Source: Mucilaginibacter sp. UBA4741 (lineage in GTDB: Bacteria; Bacteroidota; Bacteroidia; Sphingobacteriales; Sphingobacteriaceae). Taken from it: 15,712 nt of DNA. Location: contig DHIR01000295.1 in assembly GCA_002403905.1 (NCBI GenBank), forward strand, positions 1 through 15,712. The letters run 5' to 3'. The translations under genes and the position numbers were made by a program. Below are positions 1-7,933 of the stretch, one piece after another (the stretch's first letter is position 1; each line of letters starts with the position of its first letter). The notes beneath the pieces were generated by a model that saw nothing but the letters and a program-made list of their open reading frames with translations, made no database searches and had not been told where the DNA came from.

Positions 1-763
1 CTGCTTCAACTTCGGTAGGGTCTTCTTCGTTAGTATCGCGCATTGCAGCATAATCAGCATGGCGGTATAAAGCGTTATCGTCTAAATTTACTTTAGCATC
101 AACAGCTAGTATCTTGTTATCAGATGTTTTTAATACCGGGTTGATCTCGAACATGGCAGAGTCGGTAGCATCATAGGCTTTATATAACGAAGCGATGAAC
201 TTGGTCATATCCTTAAAAGCTTCGCCTGATAAACCTAAGTTAAAAGCAATTTTACGGGTTTGGAAACCCTGTAAACCCACTTTAGGGTCAATCTCTTCTT
301 TAAATATTAAATGTGGGGTATGCTCGGCAACTTCTTCTATATCCATACCACCCTCGGTAGAGTACATGATGATGTTACGCCCTTTAGCACGATCCAACAA
401 AACGCTGATATAAAACTCTTTGGTTTCGCTTTCGCCTGGATAATAAACATCCTGGGCAACTAATATTTTACGTACCAGTTTACCTTCGGGGCCGGTTTGC
501 GGAGTAATTAATTGCATACCTAAAATATCGGTAGCCCTTTGTTTAACCTCGTCTAAATTCTTAGCTAGTTTAACGCCGCCGCCTTTACCACGGCCACCCG
601 CGTGTATCTGCGCTTTAATTACCACCCAACTTGAATCGTAATCTTCTTTTAATTTTTTAGCAGCTTCAACAGCTTGTTCGGCAGTATCGGCAACAATGCC
701 TTCCTGTACTCTTACACCAAAACTTTTCAGTATTTGCTTTCCCTGGTATTCGTGAATATTCAT
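1..763 (-). CDS. sucC: Succinyl-CoA synthetase (ADP-forming) beta subunit, 3' end beyond window
   Basis: This is the N-terminal 254 codons of a beta subunit that is usually about 390-400 residues; the C-terminal CoA-ligase half lies outside the window. The enzyme interconverts succinyl-CoA and succinate with nucleotide and CoA in the TCA cycle, in the cytoplasm, as a partner of SucD. The frame opens MNIHEYQGKQILKSFGV, the standard start of SucC, and continues with the ATP-grasp segment VVIKAQIHAGGRGKGGGVK (around residues 47-65), then FYISVLLDRAKGRNVIMYS and FEINPVL, all typical of the nucleotide-binding domain. The ATG is at 761-763 and no alternative start fits better. It is divergent from lolD across 246 bases that hold the first pair of heptad repeats. 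A weak TAGATTTA at 789-796 (minus) could be the -7 promoter box, but its last base departs from TAnnTTTG. Identity is near certain from sequence; function is established for the family. Confidence 0.97.
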   Translation of the reverse strand, partial: MNIHEYQGKQILKSFGVRVQEGIVADTAEQAVEAAKKLKEDYDSSWVVIKAQIHAGGRGKGGGVKLAKNLDEVKQRATDILGMQLITPQTGPEGKLVRKILVAQDVYYPGESETKEFYISVLLDRAKGRNIIMYSTEGGMDIEEVAEHTPHLIFKEEIDPKVGLQGFQTRKIAFNLGLSGEAFKDMTKFIASLYKAYDATDSAMFEINPVLKTSDNKILAVDAKVNLDDNALYRHADYAAMRDTNEEDPTEVEA

Positions 764-811
764 ATATACTTAATCGAAGAATTTGCGGTAAATCTAATGA
801 TTTTGTTTGGG

Positions 812-846
812 AATTAAAGATTAGTAATTAGAGATTAAAGATTAGT
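812..846 (+). repeat. Heptad repeat array A (left arm), five GATTARW units
   Basis: Five consecutive 7-nt units follow the pattern RATTARW, for example AATTAAA at 812-818 and GATTAGT at 819-825 and 840-846. The array lies between sucC and lolD. Read as the reverse complement, it matches the array at 945-979 at about 30 of 35 positions by hand count, with the outermost two units identical. The two arrays are separated by 98 nt. The sequence shows the periodicity directly. What it does is unknown; it could form a long stem, bind a protein, or be a product of replication slippage. Confidence 0.8.
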
Positions 847-944
847 TTTACTTTGTAGTGATTAGGCTGATATGGCAGCTTTGTTTAAAACTTAAAATCT
901 AATAACTCTTACAAAATAATCGCATCGTTTTTCAAAATAAATAA

Positions 945-994
945 CCTAATCACTAATCTTTAATCACTAATCTTTAATTTGCTAATCACTAATT
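945..994 (-). repeat. Heptad repeat array A' (right arm), inverted copy of array A
   Basis: On the plus strand this reads as 7-nt units of the pattern WYTAATC, such as ACTAATC at 952-958 and TTTAATC at 959-965. Five units are in phase from 945 to 979; after a one-base slip a further copy ends at 994. On the minus strand the units are GATTAGT/GATTAAA, the same as array A. An inner 11-bp perfect inverted repeat (856-866 with 945-955) extends the possible pairing. The array ends 15 nt before the lolD start codon. Confidence 0.8.
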
Positions 995-996
995 AC

Positions 997-1004
997 TATT
1001 TTTG
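997..1004 (+). promoter_or_regulatory. Candidate -7 promoter box for lolD
   Basis: TATTTTTG matches the Bacteroidota -7 consensus TAnnTTTG. It ends only 5 nt before the lolD ATG at 1010, so a transcript from it would have almost no leader. A TTTG at 978-981 lies 15 nt upstream, slightly shorter than the usual -33 spacing. The match is seen in the sequence; promoter activity is inference. Confidence 0.4.
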
Positions 1005-1009
1005 ACCCC

Positions 1010-1663
1010 ATGCTTAAAGCAACAGCTATTAATAAATCGTACGGGCAACTTCAAATACTAAAAGGGGTTGATTTTGAAGTGCAAAAAGGAGAGATCGTGA
1101 CTATAGTTGGAGCGTCAGGCGCCGGCAAAAGTACACTGCTTAATATATTGGGCACACTAGATAAGCCAGACTCGGGCCAGTTATTTATTAATGATGTTGA
1201 GCTAAATAAGTTAAGTAACAAAAATCTAAGCAACTTCCGCAACCGCGAGATAGGCTTTATATTTCAATTTCATCATTTATTAGCCGAGTTTGACGCTCTT
1301 GAAAATGTATGTATACCGGCTTATATAGCAGGTACATCACGCCCCGAAGCTGAGAAACGAGCTACAGAACTTTTAGAGTTATTAGGATTGGGCCATAGGT
1401 TAGACCATAAACCAAATACATTATCAGGCGGTGAGCAGCAGAGGGTAGCGGTTGCACGGGCATTAATAAACAACCCCGCACTAATATTTGCTGATGAACC
1501 ATCGGGTAATCTTGACTCGACCAACGCCCGCGAGCTGCATGAATTGTTTGTTAAACTGCGTAATGATTTTAACCAAACCTTTGTAATTGTTACCCATAAC
1601 GAAGACCTGGCCAATATATCAGATCGTAAGGTTTTAATGGTCGACGGCCTAATTGTGCAATAA
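1010..1663 (+). CDS. lolD: Lipoprotein-releasing system ATP-binding protein LolD
   Basis: This is a 217-residue ABC-transporter ATPase. Walker A is GASGAGKS (34-41), the Q-loop is at Q86, the signature LSGGEQQR is at 138-145, Walker B is ALIFADEP (157-164) and the H-loop is THNED near residue 199. The stretch [16 protein letters not shown] (85-100) is characteristic of LolD within the LolD/FtsE/MacB group. LolD works as a cytoplasmic dimer that powers an inner-membrane LolC/E-type complex to extract outer-membrane lipoproteins; no permease gene is adjacent here, which is common in this phylum. The start is fixed by the usual N-terminus, with the KSYG motif about ten residues in. The stop at 1661-1663 is immediately followed by the GTG of the next gene, so the two are probably co-transcribed. 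An alternative is a MacB-type exporter ATPase, less likely given the QFHHLL motif. Confidence 0.9.
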   Translation: MLKATAINKSYGQLQILKGVDFEVQKGEIVTIVGASGAGKSTLLNILGTLDKPDSGQLFINDVELNKLSNKNLSNFRNREIGFIFQFHHLLAEFDALENVCIPAYIAGTSRPEAEKRATELLELLGLGHRLDHKPNTLSGGEQQRVAVARALINNPALIFADEPSGNLDSTNARELHELFVKLRNDFNQTFVIVTHNEDLANISDRKVLMVDGLIVQ

Positions 1664-1664
1664 G

Positions 1665-1976
1665 GTGAATAGTTTAATTACCTCTGCTAATTCCGCACAG
1701 GCTCATCGCCTTAAAAACAAATTGAACGCTGTCGATAATATTATTTTAGGCGATTATAATGAGTTGCCTGCTTTTATGCTGGCGCAAGGCAAAATGATAA
1801 AATTGCCCAATCCGCAATCTATATCTTACACCCATGAAATGCTGGCCCTATGCCTGGACAACTCCATAGATATTATTTACGTATTGGATAATAAAGAGGT
1901 AATGCTTTTGATGGAATCAAAACAATTATTTACAGAATATAATATAGATATACAGGTAACGGGTGATGAAGTATAG
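1665..1976 (+). CDS. Small stand-alone pre-ATP-grasp-like protein
   Basis: About 103 residues from GTG 1665; a TTG start at 1653 would overlap lolD by 11 nt and add four residues. No named family is recognised with certainty. The opening LITSANSAQAHRLKNKL looks like the first strand and helix of a Rossmann-like nucleotide fold. The pattern 'YTHEMLALCLDNSIDIIYV' followed by a D-x-x-E segment and 'LFTEYNIDIQV' is like the pre-ATP-grasp domain of PylC/carbamoyl-phosphate-synthase-like ligases (helix, 'IDxIxxxxDxE', then 'f.e..I.i'). The ATP-grasp domain that should follow is absent: the frame stops at 1974-1976 and the HAD gene, in another frame, begins at 1966. It lies 1 nt after lolD and overlaps the HAD gene by 11 nt, so translation of the two is probably coupled. 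It could be a non-catalytic partner of the HAD protein. The fold assignment is inference. Confidence 0.75.
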   Translation: MNSLITSANSAQAHRLKNKLNAVDNIILGDYNELPAFMLAQGKMIKLPNPQSISYTHEMLALCLDNSIDIIYVLDNKEVMLLMESKQLFTEYNIDIQVTGDEV

Positions 1977-2574
1977 CGATATAGATCAAAGTAAAACCGC
2001 ATTTGTGTTTGAATTGGATAATGTAATCTATCCCGAAAAAGATTATTTGTTTCAGGTTTATTACCTTTTTGCAAGTTTTCTGGAGTATTATGAACTGCTG
2101 GATGCAAAAGTAATTACTGATTTAATGGTTGGCACTTACAGCACTCAAGGCAAAGAGCATGTGTTTGATGAGGTAAAGAAAAAGTTTGCTGTTGATGAGA
2201 AATATAGAATAAACTTTCAACATTTATTACTCACCGCTAAACTACCGTTAAAATTATTAGTCTATCAAGCTGTGCTTGATTTGTTGCAGGATATTGTGGT
2301 TGACCGTAAGAAAATATTTATTGTAACCAATGATAACCCGGCGCTACAGCTAAATAAAATTAAACAAACAGAGTGGCATGGCCTTGAAAATTATTTAACT
2401 TGCTACTTTGCCGAAGAAACATTGCCAATACCCGAACCAGATGTGCTTCATTTATTAATGAAAGAACATGATCTAAAAAGAAAAGATATACTAATGATAG
2501 GAAATTCTGAAATAAGTGCGCTTTGCGCAGAGGCTTGCGGAATTGACTATTATACAATTGATAAATTTTTGTAA
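1966..2574 (+). CDS. HAD-superfamily protein with degenerate catalytic motifs (probable pseudoenzyme)
   Basis: This protein has 202 residues from ATG 1966; a GTG at 1963 is directly in front. The layout is that of a subclass-I HAD hydrolase with a helical cap after motif I. Motif I, normally DxD, reads FELDNVIYPE, so the nucleophile position is Glu16 while Asp18 remains. Motif II is IFIVTND, with Thr121 kept. The motif III lysine is not evident: the region reads EETLPIPEPD (150-159) where KP.P is expected. Motif IV reads MIGNSEIS (177-184), with Asn180 and Ser184 in place of the usual acidic residues. The fold is clear, but most phosphatase chemistry should be lost. The frame is long and intact, so the protein is probably used for binding or regulation. 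It overlaps the preceding small gene by 11 nt and ends 59 nt before the S41 gene. Confidence 0.88.
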   Translation: MKYSDIDQSKTAFVFELDNVIYPEKDYLFQVYYLFASFLEYYELLDAKVITDLMVGTYSTQGKEHVFDEVKKKFAVDEKYRINFQHLLLTAKLPLKLLVYQAVLDLLQDIVVDRKKIFIVTNDNPALQLNKIKQTEWHGLENYLTCYFAEETLPIPEPDVLHLLMKEHDLKRKDILMIGNSEISALCAEACGIDYYTIDKFL

Positions 2575-2633
2575 ACATTGGTTACAACATTGTTAACCCA
2601 TGTTTCGTTAACTGATATAATTAACTATTATCC

Positions 2634-4187
2634 ATGAAAAAAGCATTTTACCTAATAGTTTTATTTGCTGCTGTTTTTATAGCATCATGTAAAAAGAAGG
2701 ATAAAACCAGTGATGGTAATGGAATTACCGGTCCATCAAAAACAGGTTCGGCGCTTGATTTAATGCGCGACTCTGTATTTATATATGCAAAAGAAGCCTA
2801 TTATTGGTATGATGCCTTGCCATCTTATTCCAGCTTTAATCCTCGATCATATACGGGTAGTAGTGATTTAGATGCATTAACAAAAGAGGTAGATGCGTTA
2901 TCGCAATATAAGATCAATCCCCAAACTGGCCAGCCTTATGAATATTACGCAGCCGCACCAGGCGAAGCTAAATATTCATTTATTGACGAAGGGCAAGTAT
3001 CAACCCAGTTAAATGGGACAAACAGCAATTTTGGTTTTGCACCCTTATTTAATGATGTTAATGATCTGCGTATAAAGTATGTTTACCCCGGTTCTCCGGC
3101 TGATTTGGCAGGTGTAAAACGTGGCTATAAGATCATTACTATCAATGGCAACTCTAACCTGTCTTATGATGGAGGTTCGGGCACAAACACAAAATTTATT
3201 ATTAACGCTTATGCAAACAGCAGCACTATAACAATGACGCTACAAAAACAAGATCTTAGTACATTCCAGGTTATCTTAAATGCAGCTAGCTATACTATAA
3301 ACCCTGTTTTGACCTATAAAACTATTGATGCAGGTAACGGTAAAATAGTAGGTTATGTCGTATTTAATTCATTTACGTCTGACGCGAATGCAGATGCTAA
3401 ACTGGATGCCGCTTTTAACTATTTCCAAACTCAGGGCATTACCGACCTGGTTGTTGATTTGCGTTATAATGGTGGTGGTTATGTATCAACAGCAGAGTAT
3501 CTGGATAATTTGATTGTTCCGGCACCGAAAAGCGGTACACCAATGTATAGCTATTATTTTAATGATATTTTAGTCAACAACCAAGAAACTCTGCTTGCCA
3601 ATCAGATAAGGCGTGATGCTTCTAACAACAGCCTTTATAACTACGCCCAATTTAACTATACCGTTGCTGGTAACACTACAAAGTTTACTAAAAAGGGATC
3701 GCTAAATATTAGCCGTGTGTTTTTTATAGTAACAGGTGCAACAGCTTCAGCAAGTGAGTTAACCATTAACAATTTACGACCTCATTTAAATGTACAGCTA
3801 ATTGGCACCACTAGTTATGGTAAGCCGGTTGGTTTTTTTGATATCGATATTAATAAATACGAAATGTATATACCCGAGTTTGAAACAAAAAACTCGGCAG
3901 GGCAGGGTGGATATTATACAGGTATGACACCGGGCTCAACAGATTATCCAGGTGTAAAAGATTATGATGATCCGACTAAGGATTTTGGCGATCCAACAGA
4001 AGCCTTATTGGCTCATGCTTTAAATTATGTTAAAAACGGTGTTTATAGTATTCCGGCTCAACGTGTACAAGGTTTATCCAACACACTAAAAACGTTTTCA
4101 GTAGAAGAATCAAATGCTGCTTCTGTAGTTTTAAATGACAATAAATTTAGTGGTATGATATTTAATAAGAAATTGAATAAAAGGTAG
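2634..4187 (+). CDS. S41-family (C-terminal processing type) peptidase, lipoprotein
   Basis: A 517-residue envelope protease. The N-terminus is a lipoprotein signal: hydrophobic residues 4-17, then the lipobox IASC with Cys19, then a Lys-rich start of the mature chain (KKKDK). That is unlike the acidic surface-export signal of some Bacteroidota lipoproteins, so a periplasm-facing location is likelier (inference). A PDZ-like segment includes IKYVYPGSPADLAGVKRGYK (from about residue 145) and ends in ITING. The S41 core follows, with the strand VVDLRYNGGGY, then TASASEL carrying the expected nucleophile Ser372, then TTSYGKPVG with Lys397. The 25-residue Ser-Lys distance fits the Ser/Lys dyad of CtpA/Prc enzymes. 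The substrate is unknown. It is convergent with smc, separated by a hairpin. The family is certain; a specific CtpA role is not claimed. Confidence 0.93.
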   Translation: MKKAFYLIVLFAAVFIASCKKKDKTSDGNGITGPSKTGSALDLMRDSVFIYAKEAYYWYDALPSYSSFNPRSYTGSSDLDALTKEVDALSQYKINPQTGQPYEYYAAAPGEAKYSFIDEGQVSTQLNGTNSNFGFAPLFNDVNDLRIKYVYPGSPADLAGVKRGYKIITINGNSNLSYDGGSGTNTKFIINAYANSSTITMTLQKQDLSTFQVILNAASYTINPVLTYKTIDAGNGKIVGYVVFNSFTSDANADAKLDAAFNYFQTQGITDLVVDLRYNGGGYVSTAEYLDNLIVPAPKSGTPMYSYYFNDILVNNQETLLANQIRRDASNNSLYNYAQFNYTVAGNTTKFTKKGSLNISRVFFIVTGATASASELTINNLRPHLNVQLIGTTSYGKPVGFFDIDINKYEMYIPEFETKNSAGQGGYYTGMTPGSTDYPGVKDYDDPTKDFGDPTEALLAHALNYVKNGVYSIPAQRVQGLSNTLKTFSVEESNAASVVLNDNKFSGMIFNKKLNKR

Positions 4188-4190
4188 TTG

Positions 4191-4221
4191 GATGTGCGGA
4201 TATTAGGCATATCCACGCATC
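4191..4221. terminator. Hairpin between convergent S41 peptidase and smc genes
   Basis: A 13-bp stem (4191-4203 with 4209-4221) has one G-U pair and one C-A mismatch around a 5-nt loop (4204-4208). It fills most of the 41-nt gap between the S41 stop and the smc stop, so it could stop transcription in both directions. There is no U-rich tail, so it is not a classical intrinsic terminator. The two GAT-starting segments in each arm are spaced 8 nt apart, loosely like the repeat arrays elsewhere in the window. Confidence 0.5.
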
Positions 4222-4228
4222 TGCACAC

Positions 4229-7200
4229 CTAATCTGCTAATTCTCTGATATCCACCGGGACAACGCGTGATATTCCCTGTTCAACCATTGTTACACCGTA
4301 AATTACATCGGTGCTGGCAATGGTTCTTTTGTTATGTGATACGATGATAAATTGCGACTCCTGCGAGAACTTGCGGATGATGTTATTAAACTTGTCAATA
4401 TTAGTATCATCTAACGGCGCGTCAACCTCATCAAAAATACAGAATGGCGCAGGCTTTAATAAATAAAGCGAGAATAAAATAGCGGTAGCAGTCAGCGTTT
4501 TTTCGCCACCCGAAAGCTGATTGATGGATAATGGGCGTTTACCTTTTGGCTTTGCGATGATATCGATATCTGATTCCAGCGGATGTTGTGGATCGGTCAA
4601 TATCAAATCGCATGAATCTTCTTCGTTAAACAAGGAGCGGAATACTTTTATAAAGTTTTCACGAACCAACGTAAACGCCAGCATGAATTTTTCTTTCGCT
4701 GTATCGTCTATCTCCTGTATAGTCGCCATTAATGACGCTTTAGCTTCGCTCAAGTCCTTCTTTTGTGTTTGAATAAATTCATAACGCTCATTCATTTCGT
4801 TATAAGCCTCAACCGCCATCGGGTTAATAGCGCCAAAATCATCCAGTTGACTTTTTAGTTTATCGGTTCTGTCACGCAGTTGTTGTTCGTTTTCATCACC
4901 TGCTGTTTCATTTTCAGGCAATTCATTAATATCAACGTTAAACTCAACCGACAGGCGTTCTTTTAAGGCATTAAGTTCTATACGTAAATTGTTACGCTGG
5001 TCTTTTAGTTCATTTTCAATTACCTCGGCCTGATCTTTTTTGCGGCGAAGCGAGGTTATGGCATCTTCGCTTTCGGTAATTTTGCCGCGTAGCTTATAAT
5101 ATTCTTGCTCAGCCTCCTGGGTCGCTTTTTCAAGCTCGTCTTTTTGGCTGTACATCTCTAACAAACTATCGTCTGATGTATCAGACTGATGCAGGTTTTC
5201 CTGTATAGCTATTTTTACTTTTTCAAGTTCTTCACTATTTTGCTTGATGCGGCTTTCCAAGCTATCTTGTTGAGTAAACCTATAATCCAAATCTTTCGCC
5301 AAGCCAGAAACTTTATTTTGCTGTTGATGAAACTTAATATTTTCCTGGTTATAGGTGTTTGATTGTACCGACACCATTTCATTCAACTCATTAAAAGCGC
5401 CTTGTTTATCAGCAAGCAGGTCCTTCTGTATTTGCTGGCTGGCTTTTAACTCTACCAATAAGGGTTGCAGGGTAACTATTTCTTCCTTAATACCACTTAT
5501 CTTTTTGGCGATATCATCCTTACGGTTAAGGCTATTCTCAATAAAAGTTTCGTACTGTTCCTGCCGTGTTTTAACAGTGATCAGCTCTGTGTTTAAACGA
5601 TTTAACTCGGCTTGTTTTTGATTTAACTCTGCCGATCTACCTGCGGCTTTTAATGCCACAGATTTTGATTGCAAATAGTTCGACCTCGTTTTAAGTTCAA
5701 ATAGGTCTACATCCAGCTTTTTAATTTCTTTAGCTAAATTCTCCAGATTTTTGGCACGGCCAATACGTTTACCCTCAAACAAACCAACCGAACCACCCGC
5801 CATAGTGTATTTGGTTTTATTAAATTTACCACTTTGTGCTATTAAAACCAAACCATCTGTTAAGTTGGAATTGTTTAATTCGGCCTCATCATTAACCAGG
5901 TAAACATTCTTTAGCAGATGATTTACCAGCGGCTGATATTTTTTGTCAACTTCAACCACGATTAAAGCTGGGATGCGAGCCCCCTCTAAATCTCCCCCGG
6001 CAGGGGCGACTTCAAATAAATCTTGTGTAGTATAATTGTTAAGAATAAAAAACTGCGCCCGGCCGCGTGCCGAATTACTTAGCAGGTTAATAGCTTTTAC
6101 CGCATCATCATACGTATCAACCACGTAGTGGTTCATTAACGGTTCCAGGTAGTTTTCAATAGCTACGCGATATTGTTCGCGACAAAATAAAATATCGCTA
6201 AATAGGGGCGCATTCCTGGCCCACTCGTTATTGTTTTTAAGGAAACGGATAGACTCGGGGAAACCTTCCAGATTATCAACCAAACTTTTGGTCAGGTTGT
6301 ATTCGTTCTGTTTAGCATCAAGCTTACGGCTTTCGGTTATTATGGTTTCTTTTACCTTATCGGCCTCGGCATCAATAGTGGTGATTTGTTCCTGTAGCTC
6401 GGTTTCTTTTTGAAGTTCAGACTTGTATTCTTTTTCTAAAGTTTCTGTACGTCCTTGCAGTTCGGCAACAACTTCGTTAAAGTGGGATAGCTCTACCTTT
6501 TTATTGGTAGCATCTTCCATATTACGCTGGCTTTCCTGCTCTAGCGCTTGTTCCTGTATTTGCAGTATGTCTATATCTTTTTCGGCCTTATAAGCCTGAT
6601 TTTGTAAGTTGTTATTTGCTGTAACCAAGTCATTTAACTCATTACGCGCGCTTGATTGTTGCAGACGCAGTTCGTCAACCATTAATTTTAAGTCGGCAAC
6701 TTTTGCTGTTATGGTTTGCAGGTTTTCATCTTCCTGCGCTTTTTCTTCGTTTAAGCGCTTAACGTTGTAAAGCACGTGGTTAAGCTGATTGCGATCGCGT
6801 TCAAGCTCTTCGCTTAACCCGTCTTGCTTATCGTTTTGAAATTTTAACTGCTCGTTCTTTACCTTCTTTTCGCTCTCGTAAGCGCGTATTTTTCCAACAA
6901 AATCATTGGTTGCTTTTTGTTGGATGGATAGGTTTTTCTCTTTGGTAAGGCTGTCCAGTTTTTCTTGTTGTAAAGCAGCTTCCAAAGTATCTATCTGGGT
7001 TATTACGCCGGCTTTTTCTTCGCGCTGTTTTAGCTCCTGCTGCTCAATAGTGTTTAACGAGGTGCCAAACGCAGCAATTTTAAACGATGCCAGCTTAATG
7101 CTAAGTGCCTTGTATTCTTCTTTTATCCGATAATAACGTTCTGTTTTTTTAGCTTGATTTTCGAGCATTTTTAGGTTCTTCTGTATCTCGAATAATAGAT

Positions 7201-7777
7201 CCTCCACACGTTCAAGATCAGCTTCGGTATCTTTTAGCTTATTAAAGGTTTGTTTTTTGCGGAGTTTATATTTTGATATGCCCGATGCTTCTTCAAACAA
7301 ATTACGGCGCGATCCTTCTTTGTTAGATATGATCTCCTCTATCATTCGTAACTCAATTATCGCATACGAGTCTGAACCGATGCCGGTATCCAGGAAAAGG
7401 TCTGTAATGTCCTTTAAACGGCATTGTACATCATTTAAGCGGTACTCGCTATCGCCGCTGCGATAAAGCTTGCGTGTAAGTGTTACCTGCGAATAATCGG
7501 TAGGCAGGATATTTTTGGTATTATCAAACGTTAACGATACCTCGGCCAAATTAGCGGGCTTGCGGCTTTTAGAACCGTTAAATATAACGTTGTCCATTTT
7601 CTCTGACCGAAGCATACGTGTGCTTTGCTCGCCCAGTACCCAACGTATAGCATCAACAACGTTAGATTTTCCGCAGCCGTTAGGGCCAACAATAGCGGTA
7701 ACACCCTCATTAAAATTAATGGTGATCTTATCGCCAAAGCTTTTAAACCCCTTGATTTCTAATTGTGTAAGCTGCAT
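4229..7777 (-). CDS. smc: Chromosome partition/condensation protein SMC
   Basis: A full-length 1182-residue bacterial SMC ATPase. The N-terminal head starts MQLTQLEIKGFKSFGDK and carries Walker A GPNGCGKS (31-38), then the R-loop region RMLRSEKMDNVIFNG. A long Gln/Glu/Lys-rich coiled coil spans roughly 170-500. A globular hinge lies around 510-670, with LEGFPESIRFLK at its start and GRAQFFILNNY inside. A second coiled coil runs to about 1000. The C-terminal head contains the ABC signature LSGGE (1088-1092) and Walker B CIFDEVD (1113-1119). SMC dimerises at the hinge, entraps DNA and works with ScpA/ScpB (not in this window) to organise and segregate the chromosome. Length and domain order are normal and no break was seen. 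The ATG is at 7775-7777. No clear -7 box was found upstream; the 199-nt gap to the next gene holds repeat pair B. Confidence 0.98.
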   Translation of the reverse strand: MQLTQLEIKGFKSFGDKITINFNEGVTAIVGPNGCGKSNVVDAIRWVLGEQSTRMLRSEKMDNVIFNGSKSRKPANLAEVSLTFDNTKNILPTDYSQVTLTRKLYRSGDSEYRLNDVQCRLKDITDLFLDTGIGSDSYAIIELRMIEEIISNKEGSRRNLFEEASGISKYKLRKKQTFNKLKDTEADLERVEDLLFEIQKNLKMLENQAKKTERYYRIKEEYKALSIKLASFKIAAFGTSLNTIEQQELKQREEKAGVITQIDTLEAALQQEKLDSLTKEKNLSIQQKATNDFVGKIRAYESEKKVKNEQLKFQNDKQDGLSEELERDRNQLNHVLYNVKRLNEEKAQEDENLQTITAKVADLKLMVDELRLQQSSARNELNDLVTANNNLQNQAYKAEKDIDILQIQEQALEQESQRNMEDATNKKVELSHFNEVVAELQGRTETLEKEYKSELQKETELQEQITTIDAEADKVKETIITESRKLDAKQNEYNLTKSLVDNLEGFPESIRFLKNNNEWARNAPLFSDILFCREQYRVAIENYLEPLMNHYVVDTYDDAVKAINLLSNSARGRAQFFILNNYTTQDLFEVAPAGGDLEGARIPALIVVEVDKKYQPLVNHLLKNVYLVNDEAELNNSNLTDGLVLIAQSGKFNKTKYTMAGGSVGLFEGKRIGRAKNLENLAKEIKKLDVDLFELKTRSNYLQSKSVALKAAGRSAELNQKQAELNRLNTELITVKTRQEQYETFIENSLNRKDDIAKKISGIKEEIVTLQPLLVELKASQQIQKDLLADKQGAFNELNEMVSVQSNTYNQENIKFHQQQNKVSGLAKDLDYRFTQQDSLESRIKQNSEELEKVKIAIQENLHQSDTSDDSLLEMYSQKDELEKATQEAEQEYYKLRGKITESEDAITSLRRKKDQAEVIENELKDQRNNLRIELNALKERLSVEFNVDINELPENETAGDENEQQLRDRTDKLKSQLDDFGAINPMAVEAYNEMNERYEFIQTQKKDLSEAKASLMATIQEIDDTAKEKFMLAFTLVRENFIKVFRSLFNEEDSCDLILTDPQHPLESDIDIIAKPKGKRPLSINQLSGGEKTLTATAILFSLYLLKPAPFCIFDEVDAPLDDTNIDKFNNIIRKFSQESQFIIVSHNKRTIASTDVIYGVTMVEQGISRVVPVDIRELAD

Positions 7778-7849
7778 TTAATCGTTATAGCCCGGTATAA
7801 ATTCGAGGGTTCAAAATAATCATAAAAAAATGATTTTACTATATTTTTT

Positions 7850-7884
7850 AAGGTAAAAGGTGAAAGGTAAAGGGTAAAAGATAA
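7850..7884 (+). repeat. Heptad repeat array B (left arm), five AAGGTAA units
   Basis: Five consecutive 7-nt units close to AAGGTAA run from 7850 to 7884, for example AAGGTAA at 7850-7856 and 7864-7870 and AAGGTGA at 7857-7863. The array is between smc and the NAD(P)-binding protein gene. Its reverse complement resembles the array at 7934-7968 at about 25 of 35 positions by hand count; the spacer is 49 nt. Array length and period match the other two loci, but the unit sequence differs from array A. Confidence 0.8.
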
Positions 7885-7933
7885 AATGGCCAAAATGCTT
7901 TGCTAAAAACACTATACTTTGAAAAACAAAAAG

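Noticed and set aside
789..796. -7 promoter box of sucC
   Set aside because: TAGATTTA on the minus strand departs from TAnnTTTG in its last base and has no -33 element, so it is not listed as a feature.
812..979. CRISPR array
   Set aside because: The repeats are 7 nt, contiguous and without unique spacers, and the two arrays are inverted; no cas gene is present.
1321..1614. Open frame on the minus strand inside lolD
   Set aside because: It lies wholly within a well-supported ABC ATPase and its translation has no recognisable motif; it is a shadow of the real frame.
2575..2633. Regulatory site made of repeated GTTAAC before the S41 peptidase gene
   Set aside because: Three GTTAAC/ATTAAC-like words occur but with irregular spacing in AT-rich DNA; no promoter box or clear dyad could be tied to them.
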